A DNA stretch of 64,000 nt from Quercus robur (Eukaryota > Streptophyta > Magnoliopsida > Fagales > Fagaceae): the NCBI RefSeq assembly GCF_932294415.1, contig NC_065537.1, forward strand, positions 6,056,349-6,120,348, in the 5' to 3' direction. The notes beneath the pieces are model-generated. The model was not told the origin of the DNA, ran no database searches, and saw only the letters and a list, made by a program, of their open reading frames with translations. Both the position numbers and the translations under genes were made by a program. The number at the start of each line of letters is the position of its first letter. The first letter of the stretch is position 1. Shown one piece after another: positions 10,915 to 20,482 of the stretch.

Positions 10915-11780
10915 AGTCTTTAACAAATCTAAAGAAGAGTCTAGAGAAAGGCAGAAATCCAAGTACCTCAAAAGTCAAAAGTCAAAATCCATTCAGCGAT
11001 TCTTCATTCTGTAGAATCAAAACCCAAACGCAGTAGCCAAAAAAAAAAAAAAATGAGATTGGAGGAAGCTTGGTCTAGGGCCAGCCTTGACAATGGGAGT
11101 GGAGAGAAAGAATGAGAGAGGCGGAGAGTAAGAGTTGAGAGAAAAAAGTAGAGCAAGAATGAGAAAAAGAAAGGTAAAATTTTTAGGGATTTGAGGTTTT
11201 TTTATTTGTTTTGACAACTTGTAATTGCGTATATTGGGTTTTTTATTTTTATTTTTTAGAATTCATGGGTTTGCTACCATGTTGGGTTTGTTTTACCTTG
11301 TTTTTATTCTTTAGATTGGGTTTGTAATCTGTTGTTTAGGATTGATGTTGGGCTTTTTTTTTCTTGGTGGGCTTGCTCTATTACAATTTTTTTTTCTAGA
11401 TTTTAGTTCAAAAAATTTTTTGGGCTTTTTTTTGCTTGAAAGTAGAACAAATAATTTTTTTTAATTTTAAATTTGAGGGTATTTCTAATTTTGGTTGAGG
11501 GTGTTCATAATTTTTTTAAGGGTAAACAAATAAAAAAATTTTAATTATTATATATAGTTTTTTTTTTTTTTTTTACTGTACGTGGTGTCGCCACTGGCAA
11601 GATTGGCTGTGAGACTTGATCTAACACGCAATTGAGATTATTAGGAGATATTAGATCATAAGGTTTAGCAATGTTCATGTACTAATAATCTATAGGAAAA
11701 AGGAAAAAAAAAAAAAAAAAGTAATTTGGAGTCTTTCAAAAGAAAAAGAAACATAATTGAAAGTTAGCAATTTTATTAAG

Positions 11781-12735
11781 GGTCTGTTATTTTGTTGAAA
11801 ACTGAAAACTGAAAACATTGTAACAAAATAATTTTTAAATGGGTGAATAGTGTCGTGAGACCTATTTTTAATATATATTGTGGGGCCCGAGAATTTGTGG
11901 GCCCGGCCCACTTCATAATAGGGCCCAAGATCCAAGTCAAGGAGAATAATTTCCGAGGACGCAAAGTAAAAATCCAGACAATTCCCAAATATATGGCCGA
12001 GGACGATCTTATGCTCGGCACCTCACAAAACGCCTGAAGAAAAGGACAAACTTAGTACAGGGGCAGGACAAGGGAGAAAGCTGCCAACACCGTAGTATAG
12101 AACCCTGCATCTGACAGGCCCATACTCCAAACCATGCTATTTAACTTTTCCAACCACCCCCAACCACTCTATGTATGGATTGATAGGACAGGTCTATACC
12201 CCAGAAAGTAAAACTTACACGTGGACACTGAAAAGGAAGTAAACACTAGTATAAAAGGGAAAGAGAGCCAAGGGGAAGGAGGATCCCCAAGAGGGAGAAA
12301 TCCTACAAAAGGGAGAAGGGGAAGGATACTACGCTCCTCAGACGTGGTCTGAGGACTTAAACCCTACAAGATGCACCGACAGAAGGCTTAGTTAGTCAAG
12401 CCAAGTCCACCCTCGTATAAGCTTCCATAAAAATCACGACTAGACCGCTGTCCGGTGACCAAGGTCCAGCTTTTCAAGCCCACACTCTACAAATTATATT
12501 GTTCGGGCCCTTTACATACGAGCCCAATGTCATTCTTGGATCGTTAATAATCGTGTCCCTACATATATATATATATATATATATATTTTTTGAATAAAGT
12601 AGTTGTAGGTCTTGTGAACAGTATATGAACAGTGCGTGAAAAGTCACTTTGTTCCCTAAAATTGAAACGCGTGCAGAAAAAAAAAAGGAAAACGTTGAAA
12701 ACGCATATGCAGGTTCGTTCGGAGCCAAACACATA
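11781..12735. mobile_element. Tourist-like MITE split by a solo LTR
   Basis: The left part (11781-11878) carries GGGTCTGTTATTTTG and the family text 'aaaactgaaaactgaaaac' and 'aaaataatttttaaatg'. The right part (about 12569-12735) carries 'gaacagtgcgtgaaaag' and 'aaacgcatatgcaggttcg', then 'gccaaacaca' at the end. Together they correspond to the 311-bp sister at 6807-7117. The LTR at 11879-12563 sits between the halves with its own target duplication. The right end is ragged because another MITE abuts it. Confidence 0.65.
11879..12563 (+). mobile_element. Solo LTR, 685 bp, nested in the MITE
   Basis: It begins TGTGGGGCCCGAG and ends CGTGTCCCTACA, so it has the TG...CA ends of a long terminal repeat. 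The 5-bp target duplication TATAT flanks it at 11874-11878 and 12564-12568. A TATA box (TATAAAAG, about 12251) lies in the expected place. No internal region or second LTR is nearby, so it is a relic of LTR-LTR recombination. The superfamily cannot be told from the LTR alone; repeated 'cgaggac' and 'ctcggc' words resemble the LTRs of the element at 40952-47173. Confidence 0.8.
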
Positions 12736-12782
12736 GTACCCGTTTGGATTGCGTGTTTTATGCGTCTACGTTCAGTGTTTTG

Positions 12783-12813
<31 letters not shown>

Positions 12814-12996
12814 CAACGCATGAACAGTAAAATCACATGAATTTACTGTGCAGAGACAAAAATCACTGTTCATACATTTAAAAATATTAAAAATGGGTTC
12901 TATGGTACTATTTATACATTTAAAAATTATTTTGTTACAGTGTTTTCAGTTTTCAGTTTTCAATTTCAACAAAAATAAGTTCAATCCAAACTGACC
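12736..12996. mobile_element. Tourist-like MITE, 261 bp
   Basis: It starts GTACCCGTTTGGATTGCG and ends, as reverse complement, with AAGGTCAGTTTGGATTG. Inside are 'aaaaatgggttctatggta', 'aaaattattttgttacagtg' and repeated 'tttcagttttca', which place it in the same family as 3361-3715. TTA follows at 12997-12999; the left flank is ATA, so the target duplication is imperfect. A poly-T run of about 27 lies at 12785-12813. Confidence 0.65.
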
Positions 12997-12998
12997 TT

Positions 12999-13608
12999 AT
13001 TTACTAAGTCTTTCGAAAAACCCACTCTCTAAAAATTATGATTACCACACAGAAATCAAGAAAGAAGCTACAGGTACCCAAACACTATTTTTTTTTTTTT
13101 TTTTTTACTTTTCACATAATAATAGTATTAAAAGTGAAAAATAATTTATTTGACAATCACAACTTCTAGCTACAAGAGGAGAAATTCAAATATAGAATAG
13201 GAAAACGCAAAATACCCAGGTATAATCAAATTTAATGTTTCTCCCCTTTTTCACTATTTCCCATCATTCAAATAGAAATTGAACAAAAAACAAATATAAA
13301 TTGTGGAGAGTATAAAAATAAAATATATAAAAAGAAACAGAGAATTCACAAAGAGTAATGAATAAGAGAAGAGACAGGACCTTGAGGATGCGGATGGATC
13401 ATGTTGTCAAGGTCAATGAGTTGAAGAGAGAGAGCCAGAGAGAAACAGTCGATTGAAGAGAAAAACTATGGTGGGATTATTTAAGCAATTGTGGACAGTA
13501 GAGAAATGTTGATATAATTGTAGGAGTGGCGTTGGTAGAAAGATATATTATTATTTAAGCAAAGCTAAAACGTTTGACAATTCAACTACCCAACAAGTGG
13601 ACTGGACT
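12999..13608. repeat. Dispersed block, copy II, second part
   Basis: It resumes the block with 'ctctaaaaattatgatta' and 'cagaaatcaagaaagaagct', then 'gaggaccttgaggatgcgg'-type text and the closing 'acgtttgacaattcaac' and 'cccaacaagtggactgg' that also end copy I near 1318. No coding frame is supported. Confidence 0.75.
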
Positions 13609-13651
13609 TCTGTTTAAAAAAAAGAAAAAAAAAAAGAATGGGTAAAAGAGA

Positions 13652-13690
<39 letters not shown>

Positions 13691-14282
13691 TCTTTGTTTA
13701 ATTACCTCTTCTTCTTCTTTTTTTGAGAAAAGTTTAATTAGCACTCTTAATTCAGGTTATAGACACAATATTTTCACAAAAATTTTATAATAAAATTTAT
13801 ATGACAAGTTGTTAATAGTAGATAAAAAAAATGATAATATCACTAGTATGTCTAGATGAGAACTAATAATAATTTACTATCTAAATTTTATTATGAAATT
13901 ATTATGAAAATATTGTGTCAATAGCACTATTTTTTCTAAAGAAATATAGCACACTAATTTAAAAAGTTTAAAAATACAATTAAATGTCACAATATTTTCA
14001 CAATAAGTTTTTTAGTTGTAGTCAATCTTAAATATTTTATTATTTATTTTATTTTGACAAATAAAAACAACTCAACTATCAACTGTATTGAAAATTTTGC
14101 CAAAACTTGTTGTATTTTAACACGATTGTAATTTTTATTTAGTAATTTTCCCTTTTTTTTTTTTTGGTAGAAAGTAATTTTCCTTTGATGGACATGTATC
14201 GTGCTCAAACTACCTTTTATTTTAATTTTAATTTTTTTATCTTCACTTTTTTCTCATCCACCTGTTTCTTCGCTATTCCCAT

Positions 14283-14320
<38 letters not shown>

Positions 14321-14545
14321 CCCTAACCACTTGTCTCCTCTTCACCTAAAAAGCAGTTTTTCTTCTTTCACCCAAAAGACAAAAGGAAAGAGATATATTA
14401 CACACACACATAAAATGAGAGGAGAAGAAGCGACAGCAAAAGAAGCAGCAGCTCGCAGTAGAAGGAAAAGAAGCCCGCAGCAGCAGTGGGTTTATGTTGG
14501 AATTGAAAATTACACATTTGATTTAGAATTTTGTAGTCTATTTGG
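13609..14545. other. AT-rich spacer with a possible first exon
   Basis: There are (TA)n runs at about 13653-13685 and 14286-14318. A CT-rich, UTR-like stretch (14330-14390) precedes an ATG at 14416 followed by a short lysine/alanine/arginine/glutamine-rich frame (MRGEEATAKEAAARSRRKR). It could be a first coding exon whose remainder was separated by the copia element that starts at 14546, but no matching downstream exon was found. Confidence 0.25.
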
Positions 14546-14954
14546 TGTTGAAGTGGGCCCGTGTGTGGCTTGAATTGCCACAAGCCCAAGTCAGTCTAAG
14601 TCACCTTAGTTGACCGAATCCTATTTGTAATAGGAACCTCTTCAGCTGACTTTGACATATATATATATATATATATATATTAGGTTTGAGATTAAGGGTA
14701 GCCGTGAGAAATAATTCCTAATAACCTAGCAGTCACATAAGAAGAAAGAATAGTGTTTTCTTGTCTTGTAGGTGAGAGAGAAATATTATAGCCGCAAATT
14801 GTACTCTGTATTTTCCCCTAATGATAGTGAAATCCTTGTAACTCCGTGGACGTAGGCAAATTGCTGAACCATATAAATATTGTCTTGTTTGTGTGATTGT
14901 TTTCTCTATTTGTTTTGTTTCTCACAGGTTGGGATTTTGGTTAAATTCCCTACA
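14546..14954 (+). repeat. Copia 5' LTR
   Basis: 409 bp, TGTTGAAGTGGGCCC at the start and TTCCCTACA at the end. It includes a (TA)n run at 14658-14680. It matches 19049-19416 over nearly its whole length. Confidence 0.92.
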
Positions 14955-14956
14955 AC

Positions 14957-14968
14957 TGGTATCAGAGC
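14957..14968 (+). promoter_or_regulatory. Primer-binding site (initiator tRNA-Met)
   Basis: TGGTATCAGAGC lies two bases after the 5' LTR. This is the standard plant copia site complementary to the 3' end of initiator methionine tRNA. Confidence 0.92.
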
Positions 14969-17900
14969 TTAGGGTTAGGTTTGAGTGGGAGCAATGGTAG
15001 AGGAAGCAGGAAAGGCGTCTGGAATAGAAAAGTTTGATGGCACAAACTTTGGATTTTGGAGGATGCAAATCGAGGATTACCTTTATGGGAGAAAGTTGCA
15101 TCTGCCGCTTCTAGGGGAAAAACCTAAGGCTATGAAAGCTGAGGAATGGGCGCTTCTTGACAGACAAGTTTTAGGAGTTATTAGGTTAACTCTGTCTAGG
15201 TCTGTTGCACACAATGTTGTAAAGGAGAAGACCACAGCAGATCCGATGAAGGCTTTGTCCGGTATGTATGAAAAGCCGTCTGCAAACAACAAGGTGCATT
15301 TGATGAAGAAATTGTTCAATTTGAAGATGGCAGAGAATGCATCAGTAGCACAACATCTGAACGAATTTGACACTATCACAAATCAATTGTCGTTTGTAGA
15401 AATTGATTTTGATGATGAGATTCGTGCTCTGATCGTTTTGGCTTCTTTGCCAAACAGTTGGGAGGCAATAAGGATGGCAGTAAGCAACTCTATAGGAAAA
15501 GAAAAGCTCAAGTACAATGATATACGAGATTTAATTCTGGCTGAAGAGATTTGCAAAAGAGGTGCAGGTGAAACCTCAAGATCTGGTTCTGCCCTAAACC
15601 TTGAGACAAGAGGCAGAGGTAATAACAGAAATTCAAATCGGGTCAGATCAAAATCCAGAAATTCTAATCGGAACAAAAGTAAATCTAGATCAGGCCAACA
15701 AGTACAATGCTGGAATTGTGAGAAAACAGGTCATTTTAGAAACCAATGCAAAAGTCCTAAAAGGAAGAATGAAGATGATTCTGGTAATGCTGTAACAGAA
15801 GAGGTACAGGATACATTACTTCTTGCAGTAGACAATCCACTTGATGACTGAGTTTTGGACTTAGGAGCTTCGTTTCATACCACTCCACACCGAAAAATCA
15901 TACAGAACTATGCTGCAGGTGATTTTGGTAAGGTGTATTTGGCTGATGGTTCAGCCTTGGATGTTATGGGTATGGGAGACGTCCGGATATTGTTGCCCAA
16001 TGGATTTGTTTGGTTACTGGAGAAGGTTCGACATATTTCTGACCTAAGGAGGAATCTGATTTCTGTTGGACAACTTGATGATGAAGGGCATGCAATACTA
16101 TTTGTTGGTGGTACTTGGAAGGTTACAAAGAGAGCTAGGGTATTGGCTCGTAGAAAGAAAACTGGTACTCTGTACATGACCTCAAGTCCAAGAGACACAA
16201 TTGCAGTTGCTGATGCAAGTACTGATGCAAGTACTGATATAAGCCTATGGCACTGCAGACTCGGTCATATGAGTGAGAAAGGGATGAAGATGCTGCTGTC
16301 AAAAGGAAAATTGCCAGAATTGAAGTCCATTGATTTTGACATGTGTGAAAGTTGCATCTTAGGAAAGCAGAAAAAAGTGAGTTTTTTGAAAACTAGTAGG
16401 ACACTGAAGGCTGAAAAATTGGAGTTAGTACACACTGATTTGTGGGGGCATTCTCCGGTTGCATCCCTTGGAGGTTCAAGGTACTACGTCACTTTCATTG
16501 ATGACTCAAGCAGAAAGGTATGAGTTTATTTTCTGAAAAATAAATCTGATGTATTTGAAACTTTTAAGAAATGGAAGGCCTTGGTTGAGATAGAAACAAG
16601 TTTGAAAGTAAAATGTTTGAGGTCAGATAATGGAGGAGAGTACATAGATGGAGGGTTTAGTGAGTATTGTGTTGCATAGGGAATTAGGATGGAGAAAACC
16701 ATTCCTGGGACACCACAGCAGAATGGTGTGACTGAGCGCATGAACAGAACTCTCAATGAGCGTGTTAGGAGTATGAGGTTGCATGCTGGACTACCAAAAA
16801 CTTTTTGGGCTGATGCTGTTAGCACTGCAGCTTACCTGATAAACCGAGGACCATCAGTTCCCATGGAGTTCAGACTTCCTGAGGAGGTTTGGAGTGGTAA
16901 AGAGGTAAAGTTTTCACATTTAAAAGTTTTTGGTTGTGTTTCTTATGTTCATATTAATTCTGATGCTTGTGGTAAACTTGATGTAAAGTCTAAAATATGT
17001 TTTTTTATTGACTATGGTGATGAGAAATTTGGCTATAGGTTTTGGGATGAACAAAACAGAAAAATCATTAGAAGTAGAAATGTGATATTTAATGAACAGG
17101 TTATGTACAAGGATAGGTCAACTGTAGTGTCAGATGTTACAGAGATAAATCAAAAGAAATCTGAGTTTGTCAACTTAGATGAATTGACTGAAGGTACTGT
17201 CCAGAAAAGGGATGAAGAAGATAAGGAGAATGTAAATTCACAGGTAGATCTGAGTACACCTGTACCTAAAGTCCGCAGATCTTCCAGAAACATTAGACCT
17301 CCACAGCGTTATTCACCCACTCTAAATTATCTCCTGTTGACTGATGGTAGTGAGTCAGAGTGTTATGATGAAACCTTACAAGATGAGAACTCAAGCAAGT
17401 GGGAGTTAGCCATGAAGGATGAGATGGATTCCTTATTGGGGAATCAGACATGGGAACTGACTGAATTGCCAGTAGAAAAGAAGGCTTTGCACAACAAGTG
17501 GGTATACAGAATAAAGAATGAGCATGATGGTAGCAAACGTTACAAGGCCAAATTAATTGTTAAAGGGTTCCAGCAGAAGGAGGGCATTGACTACACAGAT
17601 ATATTTTCTCTAGTTGTGAAGATGTCAACAATCAGACTTGTACTAGGAATGGTGGCTGCAGAAAACTTACATCTTGAGCAGTTAGATGTGAAGACAGCAT
17701 TCCTTCATGGCGACTTGGAAGAAGACCTTTACATGATTCAGCCAAAAGGGTTCATTGTTCAGGGACAAGAGAATCTAGTCTGCAAACTGAGAAAGAGCTT
17801 GTATGGCCTAAAACAAGTTCCAAGACAGTGATACAAGAAATTTGACAGTTTTATGCATAGAATTGGGTTCAAGAGATGTGAAGCTAATCACTGTTGCTAT

Positions 17901-19048
17901 GTTAAGTTTTCTGACAATTCTTACATCATATTATTGTTGTGTGTGGATGATATGCTTATTGCAGGGTCTAGTATTGAGGAGATTAATAATCTGAAGAAGC
18001 AATTGTCCAAACAGTTTGCAATGAAGGATTTAGGAGCTACAAAGCAAATCCTTGGTATGAGAATCATTAGAGACAAGGCTAATGGTACATTGAAGCTTTC
18101 ACAGTCAGAGTATGTGAAGAAAGTTCTTAGCAGGTTCAACATGAATGAAGCTAAACCAGTGAGCACACCCTTGAGTAGTCATTTCAAACTAAGCAAAGAA
18201 CAGTCACCGAAGACAGAGGAAGAAAGGGACCATATGAGTAAGGTGCCCTATGCCTTAGCTATAGGAGCTTGATGTATGCTATGGTGTGTACAAGGCCAGA
18301 CATTGCACATGCAGTGGGAGTTGTGAGCAGATTCATGAATAGGTTTGGAAAGCAGCATTGGGAGGTAGTCAAGTGGATTCTGAGATATCTGAAGGGTTCA
18401 TCAGATACATGTCTTTGCTTCACAGGTGCAAGTTTGAAACTGCAGGGTTATGTAAATGCTGATTTTGCTGGTGATATTAATAGTAGAAAGAGTACCACTG
18501 GGTTTGTTTTTACTCTGGGTGGTACTGCTATATCATGGGCTTCAAATCTGCAAAAGATTGTCACTTTGTCTACTACAGAAGCTGAGTATGTTGCAGCAAC
18601 TGAAGTTGGAAAGGAGATGATTTGACTACATGGTTTCTTAGATGAATTGGTAAGAAGTAGGAGATGGGCATTCTACATAGTGACAGTCAGAGTGCAATCT
18701 TTCTTGCCAAAAATTCAACTTTTCATTCAAAGTCGAAGCACATACAGACAAAATACTACTTTATTCGTTATCTTGTTGAAGATAAGCTGGTAATACTTGA
18801 GAAGATTTGTGGATCTAAGAACCCGGCAAACATGTTGACTAAGGGTGTCACTATTAAGAAGTTGAAGCTGTGCACAGCTTCAATTAGTCTTCTAGCTTGA
18901 GGACAGGAGTATGAGTTGCAGAGATGAAGGATTGTGTTATGGAGGATTGTGGTTGATGTTTGCAGCTTGTGAGCCCTTAAGGGCTAAGGTGGAGCTGATG
19001 GAGGAGTTTACTAGTGTAGCTTGATCAATTCAAGCCAAGGTGGAGATT

Positions 19049-19416
19049 TGTTGAAGTGGGCCCGTGTGTGGCTTGAATTGCCATAAGCCCAAGTCAGTCT
19101 AAGTTACCTTAGTTGACCGAATCCTATTTGTAATAGGAATCTCTTTAGCTGACTTTGACATATATATATATATATATATATATATTAGGTTTGAGATTAA
19201 GGGTAGCCGTGAGAAATAATTCCTAATAACCTAGCAGCCGCAAGTTGTACTCTGTATTTTTCCCTGATAATAGTGAAATCCCTGCAACTCCGTGGACGAA
19301 GGCAAATTGCTGAACCACATAAATATTGTCTTGTGCGTATGATTGTTTTCTTTGGTGTGTGTTTTCTCTATTTGTTTTGTTTCTCACAAGTTGGGATTTT
19401 GGTTAAATTCCCTACA
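19049..19416 (+). repeat. Copia 3' LTR
   Basis: 368 bp with the same ends as the 5' LTR. It is preceded by the purine-rich 'caaggtggagatt', a typical copia polypurine tract. It lacks a segment of about 58 bp that is present in the 5' LTR. Confidence 0.92.
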
Positions 19417-20217
19417 TTTGATTAGTTAGAATTCGGAAGAATCAAAAAGAAAAAACCAGTATGGGATTCTTCTTTTGGGTTTCTTGAAATTGGTGACAGG
19501 TATTTTTTATTTATTTATATATATAGAGAGAGAGAGAGAGATCTGGCTATAGAGTGAAAAGAAAGTTTTATTTTATTTTTTTTGTGAGTATAAGAGGAAA
19601 GGAGGGAATATTGGTGGGACCTTGATCCACCGAAATGTATTTTTTGGTTATACCCATCTGTAACAGATGAACAATATGCGTAATGCGTGTATGGGCCCAA
19701 AGTATGCGATTGGAAAGTCAAGAGTGGGGACAGGAGTTCAGTGTGTGTGTGTTTTACCTTGTAGCAAAAAACACCAAAACTGCCTCTATATTTGCTAATC
19801 CAACATGGCAGATGACAACACACATTGCTAAAGTGACATCTGAAGATAGACTTGTTGATTACATAGCTGAAGATGCAAAAATAAACTTGGTTATTTTATA
19901 CACTTACTTTCTCTCTCCTCTGTGAATGACCTCTTAATGGAGAAGTTTATGTACCTTTTTCATCTCTATGAAGTATATGTACTTTATACTTTCTTTGATT
20001 GGCTAAATTCGGGATTATAAAACAAAAAGTAACGCCCATGAATGATCATAAAAAAAATGTTTTTTTAGAAAACAAAATATGGGAACTTAGGAAATAAGTT
20101 GAATTCCATAGCTTACTTCAGTTTCAGGAAAAAAAAGTTGGGACTTAGCAAACAAGTTTATCTTTATGGATTATATCGGTCTTCATCATATATAAGAGAA
20201 GCATGTATTGTACTAAT
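19417..20217. other. Spacer that probably held the DUF7903 gene promoter
   Basis: A (GA)n run at 19526-19541 and a (GT)n run near 19741-19753 are present. About 60 bp near 19700 ('gtatgggccca', 'tggggacaggagttcag') resembles 57780-57820. No gene is seen. The stretch ends at the left target duplication of the hAT and was next to the DUF7903 coding region before that insertion. Confidence 0.5.
20188..20196 (+). promoter_or_regulatory. TATA-like element, probable original DUF7903 promoter
   Basis: ATATATAAG stands about 30 bp before the hAT insertion point (20226). Without the hAT, the distance from here to the ATG at 24512 would be about 80 bp, a sensible core-promoter spacing. Inferred from position and sequence only. 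Confidence 0.4.
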
Positions 20218-20482
20218 ATTGAAGTCAGGGACGAACGCAGGATTTTAAGCCGGGGGGGCTAGAGATAAGCAAAATTTTTTTTTTTCAAATACGCATCCAT
20301 ATAGTATTAATAAATGATCAACCAAGACAAATACCCAAAAATCATTGTTTCTTAGTATATTAAGATACAATCTACTAACAAAAACAAAAGATGCGAAACA
20401 CTATTGTTTCTTAATATATTAAGATACAATCTACTAACAAAAACAAAAGATGCGAAACACTATTGTTTCTTTATACAATCAT

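Larger units (their letters stand above)
9307..11596 (-). mobile_element. Non-autonomous hAT element with transposase remnant
   Basis: Perfect 8-bp target duplication GCAAGATT at 9299-9306 and 11597-11604. The ends are CAGTAGCGGCTCTAGG on the left and, as reverse complement of the right end, CAGTGGCGACACCACG. This CAGTGGCG-type end with an 8-bp duplication is diagnostic of hAT. About 2.3 kb long, it keeps only the start of a minus-strand transposase (9778-10002) and has lost the catalytic core, so it cannot move alone. Poly-A (10333-10370) and a MITE-like element (10424-10914) lie inside it. Confidence 0.85.
14546..19416 (+). mobile_element. Ty1/copia retrotransposon (Tork/TNT1-like), broken
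   Basis: About 4.9 kb with two LTRs (14546-14954 and 19049-19416), a primer-binding site, gag, protease, integrase, reverse transcriptase and RNase H in copia order. Flanks TTTGG (left) and TTTGA (right) agree at four of five target-duplication bases. Approximate parts: gag from about 14985 with a CWNCEKTGHFRNQC zinc knuckle; integrase with an H-C zinc site and a core between about 16240 and 17000; reverse transcriptase about 17400-18150 including YGLKQ and LLLCVDDM; RNase H about 18400-18850 with the TEAEYVA motif. The coding region has about half a dozen breaks, so it is a fossil. The LTRs differ at roughly 4-5 percent of aligned bases plus two indels, which suggests a few million years at usual plant rates. 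Confidence 0.93.
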
